Shown one piece after another: positions 14,549-21,475 of a stretch of 64,000 nt of DNA. Location of the stretch: positions 1 through 64,000 of the IMG/VR virus record IMGVR_UViG_3300034418_006582. One strand, written 5' to 3'. Made by a program: the position numbers and the translations under genes. The stretch is from a virus. Each line of letters starts with the position of its first letter. Positions within the stretch are counted from its first letter, which is position 1. Under the pieces are notes generated by a model. The model was not told the DNA's origin. It made no database searches and saw only the letters and a program-made list of their open reading frames with translations.

Positions 14549-15115
14549 CTAAATTTTTAAACGATCTTTTAACTGATGATCGGTATAGATCTCACCAGTC
14601 TCAAAATTCACACGATCATAATTGTATAAGTGATTAAACAAATCGACTTTTGATTTGTCTAACTCTTTAACCATATGATCATAGATCCATTGAAAATTGA
14701 TCAATAGAAAATTATGAAAATCAAGATTGCCAGTTGTTGATCTCTCATGCTTGATCCATTTAGATCTGTAACTCTCTAAATGGCAATTTGAGTATGATAC
14801 ATCGAGGTTAAGACATTTACTACAACCTAACAACAATGCAATAGTCATGACATTTGTATAAGTGTCTTTATTAACTCTTATATCGTAGATCGTATCGAAT
14901 TGATCTCTATAGTCATTTTTTTCACCATTATTTTTACCGATACAATAATGAGTATAAGAGGGATAGATCTTGCCATAAATGTTATTAACTTTTATTGGTA
15001 AATAATCTTGTCTCTTATAATCATCGAATCTTAGATCAACGATGATTGGCTTAAAGTTTTCTAAAACATTTAAGATCATCGCATATTGATCTTTAGTTAA
15101 ATTATGATCGATCAT
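14549..15115 (-). CDS. Cassette 4: hypothetical protein
   Basis: 188 aa, Tyr/Asp/Asn-rich, two Cys (L-G-C-S-K-C). No family recognised. The DNA here is exceptionally GATC-rich. Overlaps the upstream gene by 4 bp. Confidence 0.6.
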   Translation of the reverse strand: MIDHNLTKDQYAMILNVLENFKPIIVDLRFDDYKRQDYLPIKVNNIYGKIYPSYTHYCIGKNNGEKNDYRDQFDTIYDIRVNKDTYTNVMTIALLLGCSKCLNLDVSYSNCHLESYRSKWIKHERSTTGNLDFHNFLLINFQWIYDHMVKELDKSKVDLFNHLYNYDRVNFETGEIYTDHQLKDRLKI

Positions 15116-15456
15116 GATAAATTGATCTTATCTAAGATCTCATTGATCTTGTTTGCTTTAACTGGATCTTTAAAGACATCGTAATTGATCGCTTTAGAAA
15201 AACCAAAGGGATCATTTTGCGATAGATCCTCTTTTAAGATCTCAATATCCGTATCACTTAAAGTTAGATCCTCTATGATCGTTTTATTGATTAATTCAAA
15301 ACTAAACCAATTATCGATCTTTTGATCCTCTAACTCTTTTAGTAATAATTCTCTAGCAATAGTTTTACCTTGTTTTGTTGCAACAGATACAACCTTTTCG
15401 GTCTTATCCATTAACTTAACGAGATAGTCATATTGCCATAAGTTTTTATTGGGCAT
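15112..15456 (-). CDS. Cassette 4: hypothetical protein
   Basis: 114 aa, helical and charged, with Leu/Glu/Lys/Asp repeats; no family recognised. GATC occurs about every 25-30 bp in its DNA. AAAGAGG precedes the ATG. Confidence 0.6.
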   Translation of the reverse strand: MPNKNLWQYDYLVKLMDKTEKVVSVATKQGKTIARELLLKELEDQKIDNWFSFELINKTIIEDLTLSDTDIEILKEDLSQNDPFGFSKAINYDVFKDPVKANKINEILDKINLS

Positions 15457-15467
15457 AATTTCCTCTT

Positions 15468-15506
15468 TCTCTTAATTACTAATTTAAGCATATCACACAT
15501 CGGCAA
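15468..15506 (-). promoter_or_regulatory. Cassette 4 promoter region and leader box
   Basis: TTGCCG (reverse of 15501-15506) with the operator half TATGC downstream and the TTAGTAATTAA leader box before GAGAAAGAGG. The -10 is not obvious. Confidence 0.5.
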
Positions 15507-15551
15507 TTTATAAAAGTCAATAAATATAAACTTTTGGTTATGGTGATCGGT

Positions 15552-15600
15552 TAAGGTCTAAATTTAAAATCGCTTAAAACGGCTTAAAACGGCTTGTTTA
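15552..15600. repeat. Spacer repeat block, copy A
   Basis: A stretch with CGCTTAAAACGGCTTAAAA and flanking AAGGTC; a homologous block lies at 18480-18530. Both sit just left of a dif-like site. Confidence 0.65.
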
Positions 15601-15608
15601 AAAAATCG

Positions 15609-15640
15609 AGATTGAAAATCAGCCTTAATGATAAGTTTTT
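15609..15640. repeat. Dif-like site, single
   Basis: Arm GATTGAAAAT at 15610, hexamer CAGCCT, arm TAATGATAAGT. No partner 54 bp away. Confidence 0.8.
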
Positions 15641-15707
15641 TAATGGATACTCAAAAAATGTGTTTTAAAATGAATCTCTTAAAATGGATCTAAAGAGGAT
15701 ATAAAGA

Positions 15708-15738
15708 AAGAGGATCCAGTAAAACTGGATCCTCTTAT
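15708..15738 (-). terminator. Cassette 5 terminator
   Basis: Near-perfect 13-bp stem AAGAGGATCCAGT/ACTGGATCCTCTT. Confidence 0.75.
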
Positions 15739-15756
15739 TTGATTAGTAACCGATGT

Positions 15757-16008
15757 TTAAAACGGATCTGGTATTCTCAATTCATTTTGGAAGTATTCTA
15801 AATTTGCTTGAATTGTACTAGCTCTTTTAAAAGTCAATTCATTAAAATTAGAATTAAAATTTTCAAAGACTTCGATCATATGCCGTTCTAATACTGATAA
15901 TTCATAGATCATTTTGAATTTAGTATCTAGATCATAATTTCTAAATTTGATCGCTGATACTCTAACCTTTAGAATTTTTGCTATCGCTATAAAATGTTTT
16001 TTAGTCAT
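15757..16008 (-). CDS. Cassette 5: hypothetical protein
   Basis: 83 aa, all-helical in appearance, with hydrophobic heptads; no family recognised. Confidence 0.55.
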   Translation of the reverse strand: MTKKHFIAIAKILKVRVSAIKFRNYDLDTKFKMIYELSVLERHMIEVFENFNSNFNELTFKRASTIQANLEYFQNELRIPDPF

Positions 16009-16010
16009 TT

Positions 16011-16250
16011 TTAACCTCTTTCTATTTTTCTATATGTATCTAAAGAATTGTAATTTTCTTTAATTAATTTGCTAACCTTAACAACTCTATAAACTCTTTT
16101 ACATGTGATTGGATCACTTATAAACATTTTTACAGAATTGCACTCACCTATTGAGTTATGATCAGCACAACCGTCAGCTTTCTTTTCTAAAATGAAAAAA
16201 AACTGATCACCGTATTTTTTTCCTATTTGATCTAAAGTCATAAACTTCAT
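16011..16250 (-). CDS. Cassette 5: hypothetical protein
   Basis: 79 aa. C-A-D-H...C-N...C resembles a loose metal site. AAAGAGGTG precedes the ATG. Confidence 0.55.
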   Translation of the reverse strand: MKFMTLDQIGKKYGDQFFFILEKKADGCADHNSIGECNSVKMFISDPITCKRVYRVVKVSKLIKENYNSLDTYRKIERG

Positions 16251-16265
16251 TGATCACCTCTTTCT

Positions 16266-16302
16266 TTTCGATTACTGATCTAAGCATATCACAACTATGC
16301 AA
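16266..16302 (-). promoter_or_regulatory. Cassette 5 promoter region and leader box
   Basis: TTGCAT (reverse of 16297-16302), operator TTGCATA-N7-TATGCTT, and leader box CAGTAATCGA before AAAGAGG. The -10 is unclear. Confidence 0.6.
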
Positions 16303-16369
16303 TTAATTCACTTAAAAAATAATTATTTATTTGAGTAAAAGAGGATCTAAAGAGGATCTAGAAAAAACG

Positions 16370-16455
16370 CGATTGAAAATCTGTCATAATGATAAGTTTT
16401 TTAATTGATAAGCGAAATAATCGAGATTGAAAATGGCCTTTAATGATAAGTTTTT
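16370..16455. repeat. Dif-like site pair 4
   Basis: Copies at 16371 and 16425 (54 bp apart), hexamers CTGTCA and GGCCTT. Confidence 0.85.
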
Positions 16456-16545
16456 TATTTGAGGCTCGAAATTAAGATATTTTAGATTTAGCTGAAGTTG
16501 ATCCAGTATTGCCAAATTTAATATTGCGTTGAGAGATCCGTGGCA

Positions 16546-16575
16546 TAAAAAAAGTGGGGCATAAAGCCCCACTCA
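16546..16575 (-). terminator. Cassette 6 terminator
   Basis: GTGGGGC/GCCCCAC hairpin with A7 on the plus strand. Confidence 0.8.
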
Positions 16576-16593
16576 ATCGATATTACTTTATTT

Positions 16594-16941
16594 TTAACTG
16601 TGACAAGTTACGACAAAAGCACATAATCTTTCTTTTATCGCTAAGTCCTCAGGCTTAGTACCTCGCAAGAGCTTATCCAACTCAGTCAAATCACCGTACT
16701 TTCCTCTGAAGTCGATATAAATTTGCTCATCTGCCTCATCGCCTAGAGCTTTAAACAGACTTTCCAAACTGTCTATTGCTTTCAACTCAACAGATTTTCT
16801 TTCAGGTATTTCTATACTGTCATATTGTCCACCGTACTCAGTTTGTTTTTCGTACCAGTCAAGAATATTGCATGGCAAAAAGCCATTTTTAACACTCCAA
16901 ACATGGTCGACAGTAGAAACACCAATGCCGTTTGTCCACAT
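16594..16941 (-). CDS. Cassette 6: hypothetical protein
   Basis: 115 aa, single-gene unit. W-T-N-G-I-G-V-S opening, acidic middle (D-E-A-D-E-Q). No family recognised. Confidence 0.6.
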   Translation of the reverse strand: MWTNGIGVSTVDHVWSVKNGFLPCNILDWYEKQTEYGGQYDSIEIPERKSVELKAIDSLESLFKALGDEADEQIYIDFRGKYGDLTELDKLLRGTKPEDLAIKERLCAFVVTCHS

Positions 16942-16977
16942 TTTATTTTTCCTTTTTTTAGTCGATTACTAATTTTA

Positions 16978-17005
16978 ATTATAATTGCCTTTTACTTATA
17001 TGCAA
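16978..17005 (-). promoter_or_regulatory. Cassette 6 promoter
   Basis: TTGCAT (reverse of 17000-17005), 16-bp spacer, consensus TATAAT (reverse of 16978-16983); TTAGTAATCGA leader box and AAAAAAGG follow. Confidence 0.85.
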
Positions 17006-17085
17006 TAACATTTTTGCAATTAAAGATCCGTGGATAAAATGCAGAGTTAGATCTAATTTTGCCTTGGATCTTTAACTGCATAAAA

Positions 17086-17114
17086 AAAAGAGGTTGGACA
17101 AACCAACCTCTTTT
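17086..17114 (-). terminator. Cassette 7 terminator
   Basis: AAGAGGTTGG/CCAACCTCTT hairpin with an A-run. No dif-like site accompanies this border. Confidence 0.8.
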
Positions 17115-17131
17115 AATTTTGGCAGAGCTGC

Positions 17132-17710
17132 TTAAGCTATTTCAATAGCCTCGCCCTCTAAAGTCCAAACAGTTTCGCCAGTATCTAGGTCGCCGAAATT
17201 TTCAAAATACCACTCAGTCCAAAACCAGTTATCAAGCCCACCACCAAAGTTCTTTTCGCCAGTTTTAGTATCAATAAGCCTGTGCCACTCTTTTGTATTC
17301 ATTTCTATGCCACCGAACTCATCAGCCCTTTCAATTAAAGAGATGATGAAGTTTCTATTCTCAACTGTTTCCTCATTTAGCAGAGTTAGATCTAAATTAG
17401 GCAAGTGCATATCATGGCAATTACAGTTATCATACTTTTCGCAATCTCTCACTTCACACTCTCTTGAGCAAATCACACTGATATCGCCAATTAAGTAACC
17501 CTCATTTATGCCTTTACCACAATCATCGACTTCGCAATGTCTAGGGTAAACTGTTAAGGTTTCAACTTCTTTTAAACAAGTATCGCACCAAGTTTTGCCA
17601 TTTCCAACTGGTTCGCCTACCTCGGATCTATATAAGCCAACCCAGTATTGCTTGCTTAATGTTCCGAAACTTTTGCAAGTTCCACATATCTCAACGGTTT
17701 TTTCGTCCAT
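17132..17710 (-). CDS. Cassette 7: Cys-rich hypothetical protein
   Basis: 192 aa. At least ten Cys in the first 100 residues (C-G-T-C, C-D-T-C, C-x4-C, C-x3-C, C-D-K-Y-D-N-C-N-C-H) suggest several zinc sites; the C-terminal half is Trp/Glu/Asp-rich. No family recognised. Start overlaps the upstream stop. Confidence 0.6.
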   Translation of the reverse strand: MDEKTVEICGTCKSFGTLSKQYWVGLYRSEVGEPVGNGKTWCDTCLKEVETLTVYPRHCEVDDCGKGINEGYLIGDISVICSRECEVRDCEKYDNCNCHDMHLPNLDLTLLNEETVENRNFIISLIERADEFGGIEMNTKEWHRLIDTKTGEKNFGGGLDNWFWTEWYFENFGDLDTGETVWTLEGEAIEIA

Positions 17711-17958
17711 TATTTATTCCTCTCTATACAAGTTTCACACTCAAACTCAGGACCACTACACCATGAGCAGTAACACTCATCGAATAAGCCCTCAGCATGT
17801 TGGCAACAAGTTGCACTATCAAAAGCATGAGTTTCCAATTCAACTGGATAAGTCTTAAACATATATCTGTCTAATACTTTTCCAGTAAACTCCCAAACAC
17901 CTAAAAGCAAAAATGCAATCACGGTTATTGAGAATATAAGAAAAAATGCGTTTTCCAT
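17710..17958 (-). CDS. Cassette 7: single-TM protein with Cys-rich tail
   Basis: 82 aa. A membrane helix at about residues 4-24 (F-F-L-I-F-S-I-T-V-I-A-F-L-L-L-G) and a C-terminal domain with eight Cys (C-C-Q-H...C-Y-C-S-W-C...C-E-T-C). Cytoplasmic zinc domain anchored to membrane, role unknown. Confidence 0.6.
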   Translation of the reverse strand: MENAFFLIFSITVIAFLLLGVWEFTGKVLDRYMFKTYPVELETHAFDSATCCQHAEGLFDECYCSWCSGPEFECETCIERNK

Positions 17959-17987
17959 TTTTTATCCTTTCAATCGATTACTAATTT

Positions 17988-18016
17988 AATTTTGATCACT
18001 TTTTGCTATTTTGTCA
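17988..18016 (-). promoter_or_regulatory. Cassette 7 promoter
   Basis: Consensus TTGACA (reverse of 18011-18016), 17-bp spacer, CAAAAT; TTAGTAATCGA leader box follows. No TTGCATA operator, so regulation may differ. Confidence 0.65.
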
Positions 18017-18391
18017 AGAATAGAAATAGAACTCATAATTATCTCGAAGTTCTTTGTAGTCTTTCTTTTCCTGACAATCATGATCTCTGTCTGCAAAATA
18101 CAAAGTTGGAGTTCTGCAAAAGTCACAGACATGATGATGAATTGCAAAAGAAAAATCGTCACGAGTTGTTATTGTAAAAGCCAACCAACCCAAGTCAGTA
18201 TAAACTTTTATATCTACACCTGGGAAACTATGATTTTTTAAATAGTGTTCTGCACTAAAAACAAGTTGTTCCAAATGTTCTGCACTTTTCAACTTTGTAT
18301 CATCAACAGAATATTTTTCAATATAAGTTTCTTGTGCAAATGAGTTATCGCCTTTAACTCCGATTTTAAATTTATATTTTCTTTGTTTCAT
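18014..18391 (-). CDS. Cassette 8: hypothetical protein
   Basis: 125 aa with beta-rich N-terminus and C-D-F-C...C near residues 91-109. Ends within the promoter of cassette 7. AAAGAGG before ATG. Confidence 0.6.
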   Translation of the reverse strand: MKQRKYKFKIGVKGDNSFAQETYIEKYSVDDTKLKSAEHLEQLVFSAEHYLKNHSFPGVDIKVYTDLGWLAFTITTRDDFSFAIHHHVCDFCRTPTLYFADRDHDCQEKKDYKELRDNYEFYFYS

Positions 18392-18412
18392 TTTTACCTC
18401 TTTATCGATTAC

Positions 18413-18440
18413 TACTTATTAGAATAACACTATTTTGCAA
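18413..18440 (-). promoter_or_regulatory. Cassette 8 promoter
   Basis: TTGCAA (18435-18440), 16-bp spacer, TAAGTA; GTAGTAATCGA leader box follows. Weaker match than others. Confidence 0.5.
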
Positions 18441-18479
18441 TTAAAGATCCGTGTTATCTATAAATATCTGTGCAGTCCA

Positions 18480-18530
18480 GTCAAGGTCCAAAAATTCTAA
18501 ACGCTTAAAACGGCTTAAAAGTGCCTGTTT
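18480..18530. repeat. Spacer repeat block, copy B
   Basis: Matches the block at 15552-15600 through CGCTTAAAACGGCTTAAAA; lies just left of a dif-like pair. Confidence 0.65.
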
Positions 18531-18581
18531 TTTTCAAGTTTTTACAAAATTAGCAATCCTGGATCAAATTCAGCAAATTTG

Positions 18582-18667
18582 CGATTGAGAATTAGTCTTA
18601 ATGATTAGTCATTTATTTGATAATTAAAACAATTGAGATTGAAAATGTATGTTAATGATGAGTTTTT
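18582..18667. repeat. Dif-like site pair 5
   Basis: Copies at 18583 (GATTGAGAAT) and 18637, 54 bp apart, hexamers TAGTCT and GTATGT. Confidence 0.85.
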
Positions 18668-18705
18668 TATTTGATACTCAGAATTGAGCCATGGATCTTT
18701 TAGTG

Positions 18706-18742
18706 CAAAAAAAAAGCGAGGTCGAAACCTCGCTCTTTTTTA
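18706..18742 (-). terminator. Cassette 9 terminator
   Basis: AGCGAGGT/ACCTCGCT hairpin with A9 on the plus strand. Confidence 0.8.
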
Positions 18743-18753
18743 TTTAATGCGAC

Positions 18754-19164
18754 CTATAACATATCAGCAATTTGGTTTTCATATTCAGAATAAAAAGTTT
18801 CAAATTCCTCATTGGTCAATTTATTTTCATGACTTAACGACATGCAAGACTTTTGTATTAAATCCGTAATTGAATTTCGGTTTGCACTTAAGTTAGGATT
18901 GTAACAATCAAGCCAAAACAAAAAATGGTCTGTCCTCATTTTGTAAGTTTCGACTATTTCATTTTTGGCTAAAGAATACTTTTGGCATAAAGTCCAAAAG
19001 TCTGGCTCAGGTTGAGTTAAACAATCAAACAACCATAAATCATAACTATGAGTTTCTGAATTATGTGCCTCAATATCTCTACTGTCAAACATAAGAATAT
19101 AGTTTGACATGTCTAAATTAGGCACAACAAACAACTGTTTCATATTGTCCCAAATATTTTCCAT
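18754..19164 (-). CDS. Cassette 9: hypothetical protein
   Basis: 136 aa, Trp/Phe/Asp-rich, four scattered Cys. No family recognised. Confidence 0.6.
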   Translation of the reverse strand: MENIWDNMKQLFVVPNLDMSNYILMFDSRDIEAHNSETHSYDLWLFDCLTQPEPDFWTLCQKYSLAKNEIVETYKMRTDHFLFWLDCYNPNLSANRNSITDLIQKSCMSLSHENKLTNEEFETFYSEYENQIADML

Positions 19165-19174
19165 TATTCCCCCT

Positions 19175-19456
19175 TTAACTTTTGTAATAGTTATTTATTG
19201 CGTTTTGCATTACGCTATCTTTTACAAAAAATTCATCAACTTCTACATTGTCAACAAACTTTTGTACATTGTAATTAAATTCCCAGTATTTTTTTTCCTC
19301 AAATGAAGTATGGTATTCATCATATTGGATTAACCATATGGTCTTACTACTACCTGGGATTATTTGTAAATCACGAAAACATAATTCCTCAAATAAAATC
19401 CAGCAATCGTTTTCAAAATTAACTGGATTTTTTTTAGTGTATTTTGGCTTAGCCAT
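19175..19456 (-). CDS. Cassette 9: hypothetical protein
   Basis: 93 aa; basic start, then W-I-L-F-E-E-L-C-F-R-D-L. No family recognised. First gene of its unit; AAAGAGG precedes the ATG. Confidence 0.6.
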   Translation of the reverse strand: MAKPKYTKKNPVNFENDCWILFEELCFRDLQIIPGSSKTIWLIQYDEYHTSFEEKKYWEFNYNVQKFVDNVEVDEFFVKDSVMQNAINNYYKS

Positions 19457-19489
19457 TTTTTACCTCTTTTTAATCGATTACTAATAACC

Positions 19490-19517
19490 ATTATAGTTGC
19501 ATATTTGTCTTATGCAA
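19490..19517 (-). promoter_or_regulatory. Cassette 9 promoter with perfect operator
   Basis: TTGCAT (reverse of 19512-19517), 16-bp spacer, TATAAT (reverse of 19490-19495). Exact TTGCATA-N7-TATGCAA operator at 19497-19517. Confidence 0.88.
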
Positions 19518-19627
19518 TTCAAAAATCTCTGAGATCCGTGTAAAAAAAAAATTGATCACAAATAGCAAAACTGGATCCGTGTTTTGTAAAACTGGCCAAA
19601 TTGCTGCAAAGCTGACGAAACAAAACG

Positions 19628-19712
19628 AGATTGAAAATGTCTTATAATGATTAGTCCTTTAAGTGAAACTAGAGAGAATTGAGATTGAAAATGTGTATTA
19701 ATAATAAGTTTT
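19628..19712. repeat. Dif-like site pair 6
   Basis: Copies at 19629 and 19683 (54 bp apart), hexamers GTCTTA and GTGTAT. Confidence 0.85.
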
Positions 19713-19763
19713 AAATTTGAAGATCGAAACTTAGATTTGTTTAAATACTGGTAAAAAAGAGAC

Positions 19764-19797
19764 AAAAAAAAAGAGGGCTTTAAACCCTCTTTTTTAA
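19764..19797 (-). terminator. Cassette 10 terminator
   Basis: AAGAGGG/CCCTCTT hairpin flanked by an A9 run. Confidence 0.8.
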
Positions 19798-19811
19798 TTT
19801 TATTTGATTAA

Positions 19812-19856
19812 TTAGCGCTTTAATTTCTCAAATATGATTTCTACAATATATTTCAT
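19812..19856 (-). CDS. Cassette 10: 14-aa micropeptide
   Basis: M-K-Y-I-V-E-I-I-F-E-K-L-K-R, with AGAGGAG upstream and ATG overlapping the previous stop (ATGA). Homologous to the 16-aa peptide at 14292-14342 in cassette 3. Confidence 0.45.
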   Translation of the reverse strand: MKYIVEIIFEKLKR

Positions 19857-20095
19857 AATCTCCTCTCTTTTAATCGTTTTACTATTTCCTCGTATCTTTC
19901 ATGGTTTAAACCAACTTCATGATCTTCTAATTCTTTAGCACCAACTTCATCATTCCATTCATAAAGGGCATCTAATAGATTTTCATAAATATTTGGTCTT
20001 CTATATCTTGTGATAATTTTGGTTAACATGTCGAAGATCATCCCCAACATGAAACCAAAACCAAACATCAAAATTAAACCGTTAACAGATAGCAT
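19853..20095 (-). CDS. Cassette 10: single-TM protein
   Basis: 80 aa from ATG at 20095 (GGGAGA upstream; a TTG at 20110 is also open). Membrane helix L-I-L-M-F-G-F-G-F-M-L-G-M-I-F at residues 7-21, then an acidic cytoplasmic tail. Role unknown. Confidence 0.6.
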   Translation of the reverse strand: MLSVNGLILMFGFGFMLGMIFDMLTKIITRYRRPNIYENLLDALYEWNDEVGAKELEDHEVGLNHERYEEIVKRLKERRL

Positions 20096-20097
20096 GT

Positions 20098-20442
20098 TTA
20101 TATCTCCCAATTTTGTCTAATATCTTCTTTTTCTTTACCTTTTGCACTATCCCAAGAATTAAAGATCTCCAGTTCTTTCTCACTTAATAACTCAAGGGCA
20201 AACGATAAAGATTCTTTTATTGTTTCTATTTCTTTAGAAAATTTATTTAATTGATTTCCTAAATACTTAGCGCCATTATAAAATCCTGCGTCATACTCAT
20301 TTGTTGAATCACAATCCATCACATACTCGAGTACTTCATCAAAATTTCTTAAACCCATTCCACTTAAATCGGTAAAATTTTCACCTTCAAAATCTTCTCT
20401 AATTTCTTGAATTAGTTCTTCGATCTTCTCGTTTAATGTCAT
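20098..20442 (-). CDS. Cassette 10: coiled, acidic hypothetical protein
   Basis: 114 aa, Glu/Lys/Leu-rich helices. The tail overlaps the membrane-protein gene's alternative start. No family recognised. Confidence 0.6.
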   Translation of the reverse strand: MTLNEKIEELIQEIREDFEGENFTDLSGMGLRNFDEVLEYVMDCDSTNEYDAGFYNGAKYLGNQLNKFSKEIETIKESLSFALELLSEKELEIFNSWDSAKGKEKEDIRQNWEI

Positions 20443-20594
20443 TCTTCCTCCCCTATAACTATAGTATCAGTTTCCGATTCACAATTATGGCAGTACTCCT
20501 CCCCAGCACCGTCTATAATTGTGTCATCGTTTAAATTTTGCCATATATCCGTATAAACATCTTTCGAGCCACACCCACTGCAAACATACGGCAT
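20439..20594 (-). CDS. Cassette 10: small zinc-ribbon protein
   Basis: 51 aa; C-S-G-C (5-8) and C-H-N-C (35-38), a zinc ribbon. ATGA overlap with the next gene. Ends I-G-E-E-E. Confidence 0.65.
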   Translation of the reverse strand: MPYVCSGCGSKDVYTDIWQNLNDDTIIDGAGEEYCHNCESETDTIVIGEEE

Positions 20595-20595
20595 T

Positions 20596-20862
20596 TTATT
20601 GTCTATCTTTCTTTAATTTGATTTCATTAATAATACTTTTGCTACCGTTCCACGCTCCAGTTGTTATTAATTCAACTTCAAACCCCAAACCCTCTAACCA
20701 ACTATTGATTTCATTTTCAATAGCTGTCGCAATATTAAAGGGATGATCTTCGACTTCATAATCTTCATTGTGTTGAAGATCATGAACTTCTAAATCTACA
20801 TTTTCATCCAGTTTTAAAACTAGCTTATATTCAAAATGTAGGTTATCTAATTTGATTAGCAT
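20596..20862 (-). CDS. Cassette 10: hypothetical protein
   Basis: 88 aa, beta-rich N-terminus (L-D-N-L-H-F-E-Y-K-L-V-L-K-L). First gene of the 19812-20862 unit, with AAAGAGG before ATG. Confidence 0.6.
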   Translation of the reverse strand: MLIKLDNLHFEYKLVLKLDENVDLEVHDLQHNEDYEVEDHPFNIATAIENEINSWLEGLGFEVELITTGAWNGSKSIINEIKLKKDRQ

Positions 20863-20890
20863 ATTTACCTCTTTTTCGATTACTTATTTA

Positions 20891-20919
20891 ATTATTGATC
20901 AACTTCTGATTTATGTCAA
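20891..20919 (-). promoter_or_regulatory. Cassette 10 promoter
   Basis: TTGACA (reverse of 20914-20919), 17-bp spacer, AATAAT; AAGTAATCGA leader box follows. It overlaps the end of the upstream small gene. Confidence 0.75.
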
Positions 20920-21063
20920 CAACCTTTTTAAATTATTTTCCAAACGGTCTAAACGGTCTAATAGTTCTTTATGTTGTAACCTTTTAAAATCAATATAAAG
21001 ATAAATTAAACCAACTAAAGAAGCTAATATCAATAAACTTAAAAGCAATTCTAAAAGATTCAT
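20911..21063 (-). CDS. 50-aa membrane protein with coiled tail
   Basis: TM helix (L-L-E-L-L-L-S-L-L-I-L-A-S-L-V-G-L-I-Y-L) then L-D-R-L-D-R-L-E-N-N-L coiled coil. Holin-like size, but function unknown. ATGA overlap with the upstream gene. Confidence 0.55.
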   Translation of the reverse strand: MNLLELLLSLLILASLVGLIYLYIDFKRLQHKELLDRLDRLENNLKRLLT

Positions 21064-21251
21064 TGATGGAGACCACTTCGACAAAATGCCACTTTATAAT
21101 TAAACTTGCCCTCTATTGAGATCTCCAATTCATAAGAACATATTGGGCAATATTCAGCAAAGAGATTTATATCTTTTCTAGTTCTATTTTTAACTTGCTT
21201 ATTTCCTACTCTTTTTCGGTCAATAAGTCTTTTAATGTTTCTCATCATCAT
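21060..21251 (-). CDS. Small basic zinc-knuckle protein
   Basis: 63 aa (three possible Met starts). Basic N-terminus and C-P-I-C...C near the end. Upstream of the 50-aa membrane protein; only a short, possibly leaderless start is visible. Confidence 0.5.
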   Translation of the reverse strand: MMMRNIKRLIDRKRVGNKQVKNRTRKDINLFAEYCPICSYELEISIEGKFNYKVAFCRSGLHQ

Positions 21252-21341
21252 TAGTTACTAGTGACAAGTTATTAAAAATTTGACCATTTTTTAAAAAAAA
21301 GAATTAGATCATGTGAATTAAAAAAGTAAACAAAAAAAACG

Positions 21342-21373
21342 AGATTGAAAATGAGTCTTAATGATGAGTTTTT
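21342..21373. repeat. Dif-like site, single
   Basis: Arm GATTGAAAAT at 21343, hexamer GAGTCT, arm TAATGATGAGT. Confidence 0.8.
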
Positions 21374-21427
21374 TATAGGATCATAGGAAATGCTGTCAGA
21401 TTATTAAGAGCTAAAAAAAGACAATAA

Positions 21428-21456
21428 AAAAAGTGGGGTATGAAACCCCACTTTAA
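21428..21456 (-). terminator. Cassette 11 terminator
   Basis: AAGTGGGG/CCCCACTT hairpin with A7 on the plus strand. Confidence 0.8.
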
Positions 21457-21475
21457 AAATAAATTAAATTATTTT

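Noticed and set aside
16384-16572. 62-codon minus-strand frame between cassettes 5 and 6
   Set aside because: Runs through a terminator and two dif-like sites and is low complexity.
11387-21373. CRISPR array suggested by GATTGAAA-type repeats at 54-bp steps
   Set aside because: Repeats carry an internal variable hexamer, occur in ones or twos rather than long runs, sit kilobases apart, and no cas genes are present.
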